Source: Diaporthe sp. PMI_573 | Lineage: Eukaryota > Ascomycota > Sordariomycetes > Diaporthales > Diaporthaceae | Length of the DNA stretch: 64,000 nucleotides | Direction: 5' to 3' | NCBI GenBank assembly: GCA_021399435.1 | Contig: JAJTUP010000064.1 | Span: 248,001 to 312,000 of the forward strand | Shown: positions 41,793-52,869 of the stretch, piece by piece | Numbering within the stretch: position 1 is the first letter of the stretch | Layout of the letters: each line of letters begins with the position of its first letter | Notes under the pieces: model-generated | What the model was told of the DNA's origin: nothing | Database searches by the model: none | What the model saw: the letters and a program-made list of their open reading frames with translations, nothing else | Program-made: the position numbers and the translations under genes

Positions 41793-44304
41793 TAGGGTTC
41801 TATGTCCGTCAAACGCGTTTGTTTGTTTGTTTGGTTTTATGGGCATAAAACAAACGTTTGACTTGTATCAAACAGATCAAAAACCTCATAATATCAAACG
41901 TCTATTAAACATTACCTGTTTTGGGCAAATCTGAGGTTATTATGGCCCATTTTGACTGCCTATTTCAGTTCCCAGAGCCAAAAGATCACCAGTTTGCTGT
42001 ATTACACCACTCCACTGATACTCCGGATCAGCTATAAGACCGCCCCCTATCAAAAACGTCTGCCGGCCGTCTATATCTCTGAACATATCAAGATACGAAT
42101 CCTCAAGATCAACCCAGTCTTTCTCCTCGAGGTCCCCCCAGCGCTTTTTGCGTAATAGATCGCCGGCTTGAAGACGCTCGAGAACGCGGTCGTTCATATA
42201 TACAAAAACCTGTTGATCAGCCTTCGCTACGGAAAGCCGATTCCGGTCTTTGGTATGGATATGGCTGGTGGCTGAGAACGATCTTTCAGACGGCACGGAG
42301 TTTGCGAGGGTGTTTAGTACTTTGACTGCCACCTTAGCTAAAACGGAGCCTTGTGTGAGAAGGCATCTCCACGCTATCGCTGGCTTGAAAGTAGGGTCGT
42401 AAATGGTTGATTTCGGTGAAAAGAGGTTATCTGGGCCGCCGCTTTTTAATCGGAAGTGTGTAAACTCGGTGATAGCACGTGTAAGATCTTCTCCAGAAAA
42501 CTTCTGGCCCAAGTACCGCCTGATAGTGTCGAAAACGGATGAAGGAAGCTTTGAGTCTGGTCCGCACCTTTCAGGGCGTAAACTATCAGCCACCCAGTGG
42601 ATCTCATATGTCTGTTTATCAAGACGGGCTTTGAATATAGCCTCAAACTCGTCCCACGGCACGTCTGGGTATAGCTTGGTTGCCCTCATCTCCGCCCATT
42701 TGGCCTGAATTTGTAGCCAACGCTCAATTACATGAACGATGCCGGCGCCGTCTGCCTCCGAAGCGTGTTGATAATCGTGTACAGGCTTTATAATAGCAAG
42801 GGCAGTCTCAAGCTGGGACCAGAAGCTGCTGCTTCGGATGATACGAATAGCTTCAGGTAGGAGAACTGGGCAGTCTTTTTCTTTCAGTTGATCTTGTACC
42901 TCACGGAGAACAGTCCAGTCGCGTAGAGGGTCGCGTGTACGGATGAGAGAGGAAAACGAGTTATATTGGGTACCCCAACGGGTAATTACACTGTTTGGTA
43001 AGCTATAGTTAGCTAGGAATACTGGTAAAGGAAAGGGTAACCAAATTTATTAATAACTTGCCTGCGTATCAACGCCCGCACTACACCGTTCCACCTTGCT
43101 CGCTGGCAAGCTCTTAGCCGCCCTAGCTGTAATTTTGACCGGGAGAAGAAAGTCAGGAGATTGTTAACGTCTTTGTTGAGATCTTCGAAGACGGGAAGGT
43201 TAAGAACGTCTTTGATTAGAAGCTGAAGGCCGTGGGAGTCGCAGAGGCTGAAATTGACGTGCTTAAGCTTATCCTTCTCCTGGAGAAGATTATGAACTGC
43301 CCGCATCGTAGCCTCCGTGTCCGTACAAATCGAGTTAATCTTGAGGAGGTTGTTGTCGGAAATAACCAACAGCTCTGGCCAGAGAAGATCTACCCAATTC
43401 TCGGCCGTGTGCTGTTGATCTCCAGTATCAAAGGTCTTCCAGTAGAAAGCAGGCCCGTCTGGCACTTTGACCGAGAGATTAACGATCCGTTGATGCGAAA
43501 CGTTATCAGAAGCGTCAAAGATCACATTAATATGCTCTGCCCCTCTGATTATCTCTAGGACCGCCTCTCGAACCTCAGTGTATACATCCTGGAGGCGGTT
43601 GTTTACTTGAACACCTGTAATAGGCTGCCAGCCAGGCCGAAGGAGGTGGAAGAAGCGGTGGAAGCGGCGGCTTTCAAATAAGCCAAAGGCCCGCCCATTA
43701 CTGATGATCGCAGCCGCGGCGGCATAATCGATGGAGTCGCGTAGAAGCTTAGGGATATGGTCAACTCGGTTTGTGATCTTTTGTTGAGCTTTCGAGGATT
43801 CAGGGATCGATTCGTCTGGCTTTATAGAAGGAGTGGAAGGAGGTTTGTCGGCTTTGAGGGATTTTTGATATTTAGCACAAGCGTTTAAGTGTTCTTGAAG
43901 GCGGGTGGGCGAGGCTGCAGATCCTTCCCATGAACAGTGGTTGCAGCGGAAGCGCTCACAGCGCTTTTTTTTTAGGGTTCCCAAGGGAAATCGGTCTTCC
44001 AAGAGATCGAAATTGCCTCTTGATAGCAGTATGAGCGGCAGTTGAAGCCGGCATGGTGATAATTCATGAGGAAGCGCATGTATGCGTGTGGGTATATAGG
44101 CCATAAGGCATGATATGTAGTTGAAAATACGGGGCGGTTAACCACCGGCAGGCAGGCCGGAAAAGGAAAATATTAATCCGGACCCATTTATTACCGGATT
44201 GGGACGATGATGATGTATTGAACAAACGTCAAACGTTTGTTCAGTTTAATGTAGGTTGAACAAACGTTTGTTTTATGGTATCAAACATGTTTTATAGAAC
44301 CCTA
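41793..44304 (-). mobile_element. Intact hAT transposon (hAT-2), 2512 bp
   Basis: Terminal inverted repeats TAGGGTTCTAT (41793-41803) and ATAGAACCCTA (44294-44304) are flanked by a perfect 8-bp duplication GCCACGTC (41785-41792 and 44305-44312). The palindrome CAAACGTTTG recurs near both ends (about 41,850, 44,230 and 44,265), as expected for transposase-binding sites. The transposase frame is unbroken, so the element may be active. Confidence 0.96.
41940..44104 (-). CDS. hAT-2 transposase, 2 exons, 697 aa
   Basis: Exon 1 is 44104-43062 and exon 2 is 42990-41940; the intron has an AG|GCAAGT donor (GC-AG class) and keeps frame. Domains: a BED-type zinc finger (CNHCSWEGSAAS...EHLNAC, about residues 53-77), the RNase H-like core with the first Asp in INVIFDASDN and the second in SICTDTEATMRA, a hAT insertion region with CDSHGLQLLIKDVL, and the C-terminal dimerisation domain with the catalytic Glu region in LANSVPSERSFS. 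No lesion is visible. It cuts and pastes the element at the TAGGGTTCTAT ends. The assigned start is the first ATG in frame; a later start is possible. Confidence 0.93.
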
Positions 44305-44312
44305 GCCACGTC

Positions 44313-45690
44313 GCACTTTTGGCAGCCCCCCGCGTGATACTTCCCTCAGATAACTCTTCCAAAGTTGAATATCGCTTCCTCTAAAGCTCAAACACTCAAT
44401 AGATGATATCACTCGAGAATAAGACCTCCTTCGAGTTTCCCCAATTTCAAAAGGCATAAAACCTGTCTAACTTCGCTTCTAGGCATTGTGTGATGAGGCT
44501 GTGCCCCCAGGTTAAGAAAGCGTCAACCATGCCAGCTGTATGGGACAGATCAGCAGGACGAGAGGCGTACTCCGCAGATTAACATTTGCCTGGGAGTGAC
44601 ATTTAGGCAGCGAGACTAGATCTGGGGACTCATCTCCAGCCTGAGTTGGGCGGAGCGACTAGGCCGATGCGGTCGGGCGTGGCAGTCCACGACGAGGGCA
44701 GTGCTGCTGTGCTTGCATAAACCGTCCTTGCTAAATGTTCGAAATCAATGTTATATTTAGAAGACTCGGGCTAATTCTGGAAAGCAGCCCCACATCCGCC
44801 TGATTTCCATCGCCAGGATGTCTGCCGGACACACGGGGACTCTCTGGACAACATCTTGCTTACTCGGGGGGCCTTAAGAGCCCTGGACAGGCGCAACAAG
44901 AATCGAGGTCCGGCACATACCAAATCTCCAGTACGAGCACCCGGCTTCGATATCAATAGGTTTGCAAGGCGAGGAGGTCCTGATCTGAGTCACCTACCTC
45001 CCCAGAGGGATACCTTCCTTCCAGAGTGACGCCTTTCTAAGAATTCACGTGTTTATGGTCCCTTTTCTGGGACTTCTCAGCACACTTATCACGAAATACA
45101 CCCTTCGACGCTTTCCCGTTGGCGGAATTATAGATTTTGATCGTTATACCACACATCGGGTTGTCTTTGAGCATTCAGTGTACAGTACTTATGTCAGACT
45201 GTAGGCAATTAGTTTTGTGTTTGGGCCAATAGAGTAGACCGATCCATTTTCTATCGTATTAGCTCAAACACAGATTCCTTTCACGATTTGCAGGCCGCGT
45301 GACAACAGTGCGATGTCTTATACCTTTTCAAGTCTTTTGTTTTCACTGCTTTTCTTATATACGCTATGTGTTAAATGGGCTTTCTTGTACGTACGTACGT
45401 GGTATCGCGTTGACGATGGTTCGGTTGGTTGTTCATTGCTTGCTACTTCTCTCTAACTAATGATAAGTAGTTACGCCGCAGCCCCAAATACTGCTTAGTC
45501 ATTATCTTGTGCCTCACGGCGTACGGCTCAACCCAGTGCTATTCCAACATAATATGCAATTATTTTGGTCCCCCACTTGATCGATGTAGAGTCCCTGCCA
45601 CTCCCCTCCTAAAAGTTAGGCATGGATTCATATATCACAGTACGTGAAATCAATTTCTTTTACCTCCGTATGCCAATCATAATTCTATGC
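44313..45690. other. Intergenic stretch, no supported gene
   Basis: Only short frames (for example 44771-44956 minus) without recognisable features. An ACGTACGTACGT microrepeat lies near 45,390. Confidence 0.45.
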
Positions 45691-45692
45691 GA

Positions 45693-46493
45693 CTAAGCTG
45701 TACATCCGGCCAGAACACCATCATAGGTATGCGGAACTTGGTCGCTTACTATCCATCCCAGCAACCACAATGCAGCTTTACTGGCATCTTCACTCCCGCA
45801 AAACGCCGCCCACGCCCCGCCTTTGCTGTCGCTCAGTTCTAGCCGCCCCGTCTTATCCCTAAATTGTAGGACGACCGACCAGCAGGTCTTGTACTCGTCA
45901 GTTATCACGGGCTCCGGCATACCGAACACAACCGCCAGACGGTAGTACAATAATTGTGAGGAAATGGCGTCATGCAAGAAGAAGCTCTTCTCGACTGCGT
46001 GTTTTCGACGTTCGTCTCCAGACGTGCAGACTTCGAGTTGAAGGCTTTGTTGCGGTGCGCTTGGTCGAAACAGGTCAAAGGAGCACCACCGGATACGTTC
46101 CACGGGTTCAAAACTGTCGTCCGCATAGCTCCAGTCAATTCGAGGTCTCTCCAGTAGGGTATCGGCGGCTTCTTGAGAAAACCGATCGCGATTGTGCAGA
46201 ACGACAGCTCTGTCTGCTTCGGGGCAATGGCTCTCATGGAGATAATTTCGGAGGTGCTGGTATTCCCCCAGTAGATAACTAAACAAGAGCTGTTGCTGCT
46301 GAGTTCCCAACAAGTTGAAGTCGTGACTAGGTTTCTTGCTGCATAGAAGCCGTTCAAGCTGCTTCGCGGGCGGCTCGCCAGGTGCAATCCTTTGCCTCTT
46401 GGGAGCAGGCACGCTGTCAGGAATGGACTCAACCTGGTCGTCCTGGGCATTGCCACGACGAGTCGACGTAGAACTAAGCGCATAGCGTTTCAT
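45693..46493 (-). CDS. Uncharacterised 266-aa protein
   Basis: A single clean frame starts MKRYALSSTSTRRG, has a basic nuclear-signal-like stretch (VPAPKRQRIAPG) and a soluble, mixed alpha/beta-looking body (LVVLHNRDRFSQEAADTLLE-like helix, TCWSVVLQFRDKTGRLELSD strands), ending WIVSDQVPHTYDGVLAGCTA. No known domain is recognised. A TATATAAA box on the minus strand (46594-46601) lies about 100 bp upstream of the ATG with an A/C-rich start region, so the gene has an intact-looking core promoter. Expression is plausible; function cannot be assigned. Overlapping frames on both strands are shadows. Confidence 0.7.
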   Translation of the reverse strand: MKRYALSSTSTRRGNAQDDQVESIPDSVPAPKRQRIAPGEPPAKQLERLLCSKKPSHDFNLLGTQQQQLLFSYLLGEYQHLRNYLHESHCPEADRAVVLHNRDRFSQEAADTLLERPRIDWSYADDSFEPVERIRWCSFDLFRPSAPQQSLQLEVCTSGDERRKHAVEKSFFLHDAISSQLLYYRLAVVFGMPEPVITDEYKTCWSVVLQFRDKTGRLELSDSKGGAWAAFCGSEDASKAALWLLGWIVSDQVPHTYDGVLAGCTA

Positions 46494-46593
46494 TTTGCGG
46501 ACAATATATGGTAAGTGTTGTGGGAATAGATAATTCGAAGACGATGCATCTGAAGCACCAATTGATTACTAGGCGTGCCTGGACTGTGGTCGC

Positions 46594-46601
46594 TTTATAT
46601 A
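46594..46601 (-). promoter_or_regulatory. TATATAAA box of the 266-aa gene
   Basis: A consensus TATA box about 100 bp upstream of the ATG at 46493. The region 46750-47335 beyond it has no supported gene. Confidence 0.6.
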
Positions 46602-47343
46602 GTTTTTGTGGGGGGTTTGAGCACCGAGGCAAGGGCCGGCTTTGCTGCCTAGAAATCCGCCAACTGACCTTGCATGACCAATAACTTTTTCCACTTCTTA
46701 TCCCTGGTCCATCGAACCTGCGCTTGACAGGAACGTTCAGACAGATCAAGGCAGCGAGAGACTCATTCCACTAACGTTAGTAATCGCAGAAAATAGGCAA
46801 CGGGCGGCCTCTAGCAGCACTGCGTATAGGGTAAACACGAGGAGATCGTACGAGGCGAACTGGGCATTAATCTTGGAACTTGGCTCCAGGGGTTCGGAAG
46901 AAAATATAATAAATTCCGATGACTTCTAACAAGTGTTATAGAGAAATATAAGTTTTGAGCCAGTATGGTTTAGAATATAGGTAAGCCCTTATGCTAAGCT
47001 ATGTTTCTCTGGGCTTATAAGGATACCTAAACTTAGCTAGAAACATCACGCCCCCAACAACAGTCTTTGCGGCCCCTCGCTACAATGAGATATGCATTCA
47101 AACCCCCAAGATACCCTTTCTGCATAATTAATACGGTGCGCCTGCGCGTATTCTTTGCAAGAAGGTCTGGTACTAAGATCACCAACGTGTTTACTCCATT
47201 CCTGAACTAAACGATAGTTCGCCAAAAAGGGGGTTAATGTAACGGGTGAAAAGAATACAGTGCTACTACGTGCGGTGGCGCCGAGGTAGCAGAATCCAGC
47301 AGTATCTCATCTGCGTCATCTATATTTGTGAAGGATTACGAAG

Positions 47344-47540
47344 ATGTTGAGCGGCGTAGACATTGTCTATGGCGGCGGTGCGAAGAGGGTTAAGGAGCAC
47401 CCCTTCTTCCGCGGCGTGAATTGGGACGACATCTTCAACCGACGGCAAAAAGGCCCCATAATTCCGCCCATCAGGTTCCTTGGGGACACGCAGTGCTTTG
47501 ATACATATCCGGAGGAAGACGCCACCTGTGATAAGTACAC
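47344..47540 (+). pseudogene. AGC protein kinase C-terminal fragment (PKA-like)
   Basis: The text VYGGGAKRVKEHPFFRGVNW then DDIFNRRQKGPIIPPIRFLG and CFDTYPEED matches the last kinase-lobe helix and the C-terminal AGC tail of PKA-type kinases (GGAxxVKxHPFFxxIxW...PPIxP...FxxYPEE). The catalytic domain is absent upstream. The hydrophobic tail motif is not reached; the frame drifts into unrelated sequence after LREHG. This slice alone cannot be active. Confidence 0.7.
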
Positions 47541-47993
47541 CGCGGACCTCAGGGAACACGGTAACCCACAAGGTATTCGGTCTGACCAAGCCCCAGCATT
47601 TAGAGCAAGCCGTTGGTGGGAGGCGTCCCTGGCGGCGCCAAGTTGTTGTGCTTTGACCTCAACGCCTTTGTAGTTGTTAAAGGGAGCCACTGTATTATAA
47701 TTCCCCCTTTCATTTTCGGGAGAGCACTGTACACTTTACATTGAAGGATATTTTCTTCAAATGAGGTGCGCGTGGTGTTGAACGACATGTGACGACCTCC
47801 TCAGCGGCTGTAACGACTCTCTGGTCAGGGGCACCCTCTGGAGCGACTTTAATGTTGTGAAGGCTACAATCGTTTCTTTGTTCCCCCGGCGGACCAATGG
47901 ATCGCATTGAGTTTGGCGACATCTCTCTTGGCGCGTCTCTGTTCGACTAAGAGACTGACCGGACCGTAGCTTGCACCTTCCTCCTCGATCACT

Positions 47994-48227
47994 CAGGCAT
48001 GCCGCGAAATAGCGGGCTGCTGCCTGGCCACCTGGTGGGCAACCCAACCCTCGTGCGGAGGTTTCCGTCGGGTGAGTCATTGTGGAAAGTGCAATTTGAG
48101 GCATCGCCTCCCACAGGATCGTTGACAGCCTCCTTTGCCTGCTTGCATTGGTTGGTAGGACTGAGCCAACCAGAGCCGCCTATGACCTCTCCGGTCAGCT
48201 CATCCTGGCCATGCACACTGCCACGTC
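47994..48227 (+). repeat. Repeat Y, copy 2
   Basis: Direct, diverged copy of 41585-41792, with an uninterrupted GCCACGTC at 48220-48227 that represents the empty version of the hAT-2 target. Origin unknown; possibly an old transposon end. Confidence 0.85.
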
Positions 48228-48606
48228 TCAGTTTTCACATCCATACCGAGCCAATACGCACGCGTCGCAGCCGGCAGCTGCAACCCTAGCATGACGGAGC
48301 TGTATCCTTTGCCCATCGTACCCCTCGTCCGATACTTGTGTCCGTTTCTGAATGGCTAACAGTCGGTCTGTGGAACGGTAAATAGTCATTGGTTTTCATA
48401 CGACGCCGTCTTCTGCTTCGAGTACAAGCACACGCGCTAGTGCGTGCTAACGTGAGTGGTTGGTGCGTCGTGTCTTGTTGATCAGTCAACTATATCGGCT
48501 GGGTGGCCGTCGCGCAATGCAACAGTCAACACCATGATTCTACAGGTGCTGCCTAGCCATGAATCTCATAACAATCTAGGAAAAGCTTGCACACTTATTA
48601 TTGTGA

Positions 48607-48614
48607 TATATAAA
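48607..48614 (+). promoter_or_regulatory. TATATAAA box of the 2OG oxygenase gene
   Basis: Consensus TATA box about 115 bp upstream of the ATG at 48729, followed by a CT/A-rich start region. Confidence 0.6.
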
Positions 48615-48728
48615 GATATACATCTTCCCCGAAACCAGCAAAGGAAAGCCTCATCCCTAGTCTTCATCCTACCTCTTACTCTTGCAATACACCCTTGATT
48701 GTGTGACACAGCACTGTGCCGAAGCACG

Positions 48729-50554
48729 ATGCCTCCTAAAAGGAAGCACACAGCACAAGAGGATGTCAGGACTGACACCCCAGATGTGTCGGCTGATCTC
48801 TTCAATGCTGATCTCTCTGACGCTAGTCTCTCTAATGTCTTTGTTGACTTTGTGAAGTCGGGGAAAAACGCCACCGTGACTTGCGGCGGCTCCATCGCCC
48901 TGCCTGATGTCGCCGCTCGGGTCTCGCGGACCCGGGAAGAGCCTCCAAACCAGGCCAGCAACCCAGGGCGTAAGAAAAAGGGCAAGGCGAGAAGAAAGTC
49001 GACCACAACAGTGGACCCCAGTCCCATCGCGTTTTACTGGACTCGCCCGGACGGCTCAGCGGCTAAGGTCACGTTCCCGGTCGCGGCGGACAACACGACG
49101 GCATTTGAGCACTTTGTGAGCGACTGTGAGCCTGCCGGATTTGGGTTCCAAGGCAAAGACTTGTACGACGAAAGCGTGCGCAGGGCCCGGGCCATGGACG
49201 CTTCCCGCTTTACCACTAACCTGTGTCCGTACACGCTGGGGATTGTGGATCGGATCGACCACCTTTTGTTGCCCAATGTCGCCGGCATTGGGCGCGGAGG
49301 CATTAAGCACGGAGGCTTTGTCAGGGCCGAGTTGTACAAAATCAACGTGAGTAGGTAAGAGGGGTTAGAAAGTGCGCTGAGCCTGGCAGGTCTTCTAGGT
49401 CCCGCTAACATGACGCATTCTGGTAGGTGTATGAAGGACCCTCGGGCTTCTTCAAGAGCCACGTCGACACTCCCCGTGGGCAGAACCAGTTCGGGTCGCT
49501 GGTTCTATGCCTGCCGAGCAAGCATGAGGGTGGCCAGCTGACTGTGAAACACGTCGGGTTCTCCACCAAGTATGACTGGGATAAGACACAAACAACCCAG
49601 GCCCTGCAGTGGGCCGCTCTTTACAGCGACTGCGAACACGAGGTGTCGCCGGTTACTAATGGCCACCGGGTGACCCTGACCTTCAACCTGTACTACGAGC
49701 CACGAGCCGGGGGTGTAGGAGACCCTCTTTCCGGACTGAGCTGCAAGCCGGCGCCGGTGGACATTACAAGCCTCGCACCGTATGGGGTCCTGCAACGGCT
49801 GCTTCAAAGCCCGGAGTGGATGAAAGACGGCAAGTCAAGACTCCATCCCTTGGGGATATCTCCCAGCAGCCCATCCGATAAAAGGTCACAAGGAAGCATG
49901 CCAGACGAGGTTGACTAATTCATTTGCGTGCAGGCGGGAAGCTGGGCATCTACTGCGCTCACGCTTACCCGACTACAACCTCGGACGTCCGCGACATTCA
50001 TTCGCGTAGGGCCGACCCGTCACATGATCCCCTACCCAGTGACACAATTACTGCTCTCAAGGGCACCGACGCGACAATATACGCCGTCCTTTGCTATCTC
50101 GGCCTCAATATCAGTCTGAAGCCAGTTATCCAGAAACCAGAAACAGAGCTGTTCAAATACCACGATAGCGACCAGTTCCCACTTGAAGTGACTTCTGCTG
50201 ACCCTGGCGCGGTTTTGACATCACGGAACATTTACGAGAATACAGACGAACTTGCTGAAGATATGGGTAGAAAACTGGACACTGTCAATTGGGTCAACGA
50301 AGCATTGTGGAAAAGCTTGGCCTTCATACATGGCGTAAGTCCCGCCTACGCCTCACTCTCCACTTCCCTCTCCACATCAAATCGAATTCGCTTTGTATAA
50401 AGAGAAAAAGGCCTGACAGCTGATGTGATCCTACCATCAGTTTGAGGGAAATGAGGCCGAGCCGCCTGGCATTACGTATTCCTATATGTCTCTGGTCGCC
50501 ACTATCCCTCCAGCCACCGAACGCGGCAATAAGCCGAAGAAACAGAAAAAGTAA
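48729..50554 (+). CDS. 2OG-Fe(II) oxygenase family protein, 4 exons, 511 aa
   Basis: Exons 48729-49346, 49427-49829, 49934-50334 and 50441-50554 keep frame; the second intron uses a GC donor (GCAAGT). After a basic linker (GRKKKGKARRKS) comes a prolyl-4-hydroxylase-like double-stranded beta-helix. The iron triad is visible: His and Asp in SHVDTPRG, the distal His in CEHEVSPV, and the 2-oxoglutarate-binding Arg in GHRVTLTFNLYY. Lines such as LVLCLPSKHEGGQL and LQWAALYSDCEH are typical of a fungal subgroup. It should hydroxylate an unknown protein or small substrate using O2 and 2-oxoglutarate. The short last exon ends in a basic KPKKQKK tail. An upstream ATG at 48699 is possible, but 48729 has the better context. 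No lesions. Confidence 0.9.
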
Positions 50555-50559
50555 AGAGA

Positions 50560-52195
50560 CAACTGGAGGAGTCGCGATGGAACCTGTGCGCCTCACGGCA
50601 TCTTGATGTAACAGAATCCAAGTCACCGTTGGCAGTGACACGGATCTCTTGCGGGAAAGCAACCATGCGGTAGATTGGCGGGGGATCTCATTTTCTCTCC
50701 TTTTTTTTGTCGGCGGGCCGACACACCTGTCTTGCTGGTTCCATGGAGACAACGGCGCATTTTCTGAAAGAATTTAATACCAAAGCTCAGTCGCTAAACC
50801 CTAATGTTTCTATATGTGGGAATAGTTGGACGTTGAAAAGCACTGTCGTCTATAGGGCTCTGTGAGAGCGTCAAATTGAGATTCTCTTGGTCTACCTGTA
50901 TGTGGCACAATTAAGGGAGGACCTACAGGCAAAACACATTCTAAACTTGAGATATCCGCACTTCAGCAGGGAACGAGAGTGTACGTTTCGGGTAAGATTG
51001 AAAATAGAGACACTGAGAGCCCGCAACGGTCCGCAGGATAGGTTGCGTGGTCCTACTGCAGACAGTATCTCTATCATAGCTACATCTGGAACGTTTCACC
51101 GGCCCGCTCATTCCCCTTGATCCCGACGTCACCTTAGCAACAGCGTCGCGATCAAGCTAGCGAGGTGACAGCTCGGAAGTTGCACCGCATTTGTGGCTGG
51201 GCGCCTAGCTCCCATATTCCAATGTAAAACTGGCTGCGAACGAGAGCTATGAGAAGGCGACGTTGATGGGAGCGACTACACGAGAGCCTGTATATGGGTA
51301 ATAGTCGCAAAGATGGCCTTGGGCTAGGATTCGTGGGATATAGTTTGTTCGGAGTGTGTCCTGGGCATTTTGGTGTTCGCCATTGTTGTAAAACGTTGTT
51401 GCAGTCTCTAATGCCTCCATGGCGAGCCCCTTTATTTCATGCGATTCCGAGAGTCGTAGACTATAATCCAGTGAAGCGCAAATACCATGATGCGTCAGTG
51501 TCCTGAATTTATAGATTCCGGGTGGGGTCACAAGTCTAGGCTTCTTATAAGCTTTCTTAGAACTAAAATATTAATGCTCACATTAAGAGGTCCGATTCTT
51601 ATGCCCATTATCCGTCGTACTTTGATTTGATTGGGCCCAGACAGTGTAATAAGGATATTCATATAATAGATGGACCCGAAATTAGTGATTTTAAGCTCGT
51701 GGATTTTCGTTACGCCAAACGGCTCGATGGTGGTTGACCAAAAAATGGTAATGTACAGTGTTGATGGCGAGTCTAGCCTCCACCGCCGAAATACCATAAT
51801 CGGGACCACAGGCAATACGTCATGTAGCCAAGCGTTCTATAATGTATAAAATGTACGAAACTTCAGAGGATAGTGAGGGTGATTACCACGACGTCGCCTC
51901 CTATATCTACTTCGCCGTCTTTACATTTTCCTTTTATTAAGCAGGCGAAGATCTTAATTTGTGTTACATAGTTAGTGTAAACGATTGTATGAAGTAAAAC
52001 TAGACTAAGATCTGTAATGAGGTTTTACAAATATAAAAACTGTGAAGTGAAAACGGAACCGCCATTGTTCTGCGATTTCGCTGTCTAATCAATTTTGTAT
52101 GAAAAGATCGCCGTCTAGAGCTGGCGCCCGAGTTTCATACAGTCAGGCTAATTTTGCGCTACAGAAGTGCCCAAAACTACAAACACAAATTCACA
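50560..52195. other. AT-rich stretch, no supported gene
   Basis: A minus-strand 94-codon frame at 51247-51531 (LETATTFYNNGEHQNAQDTL) has somewhat protein-like text but no context. The rest is AT-rich with decayed short frames. Confidence 0.4.
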
Positions 52196-52201
52196 AGTAA
52201 G

Positions 52202-52759
52202 CTAGCAGGTGTTCAATGTCCCAATACCGGATCCTAGATAGACGCAGCAGAGGCCCTCCTCCCGCCGGTCACTCGGCGAAGCAAGCCACATGGCGTCCAT
52301 AGCACATTTGGCTCTAGGAGGGCCCGAGAGGTAGAACGTCAGCAGCACGCCAGATCCCCAGTTCTGACAAGTCCAGTACCAGACCTGGTCGCACCGGCCG
52401 CGAAGATTGTCAAGGGCTCCCTTCCCGCAGCCATCGTGCTCTTGACCCCAGCCGTCCAGGTAGATGGCGTAGTAGCCCGCCATGACTAGGCTGCTGGAGG
52501 TGAAGCAGAGCGAGTTGCGCCCCTTGGACCAGCGCTTGTCTACAGTGGCCTGGCTGCCATTTGTGTCGACGTTGTTGATGGAATCAGTCACCGTGGCTAA
52601 TACTTCAGCCACAGAGAGTGGAGTCGCTTCTCCAGCGCAGCCGTTGATGCAGAGTGGCTCCGTCATGGTGGCGGTCACGGCCGCAGACACGGGATCAATC
52701 GCTATGCCCGTTACAGTAATGGCCAAGAAGAGGAGGACATTGGCGAATATGGATTTCAT
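52202..52759 (-). CDS. Secreted cysteine-rich protein with Kex2-type propeptide, 185 aa
   Basis: The start is set at the MKSIFANV methionine (52759), because that leader is shared with the gene at 41138; an upstream in-frame ATG would add an unlikely extension. After the signal peptide (about residues 1-27) comes a propeptide of about 47 residues ending at a dibasic KR (near residue 76), a Kex2-type site. The predicted mature part of about 109 residues has eight cysteines, an even number suited to four disulfides, and aromatic/Gly-rich text around GWGQEHDGCGKG and YWTCQNWGSG. Small secreted disulfide proteins with a Kex2 site include fungal effectors and killer-toxin-like proteins; which of these this is cannot be told. 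Confidence 0.75.
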   Translation of the reverse strand: MKSIFANVLLFLAITVTGIAIDPVSAAVTATMTEPLCINGCAGEATPLSVAEVLATVTDSINNVDTNGSQATVDKRWSKGRNSLCFTSSSLVMAGYYAIYLDGWGQEHDGCGKGALDNLRGRCDQVWYWTCQNWGSGVLLTFYLSGPPRAKCAMDAMWLASPSDRREEGLCCVYLGSGIGTLNTC

Positions 52760-52860
52760 GGTGACCTCGCTTTTGAAAAATATATAGCACGACGTAAGAA
52801 TATGTTCGATGGCACGACGCATTGAAAATCGGAATTTAGATGAGTAACCGAATATATAAC
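52713..52860 (-). promoter_or_regulatory. Shared promoter plus signal-peptide block, copy 2
   Basis: Minus-strand counterpart of 41034-41184, over 90% identical from about 100 bp upstream of the ATG through codon 16, then abruptly unrelated. Confidence 0.9.
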
Positions 52861-52869
52861 GCTAGATGA

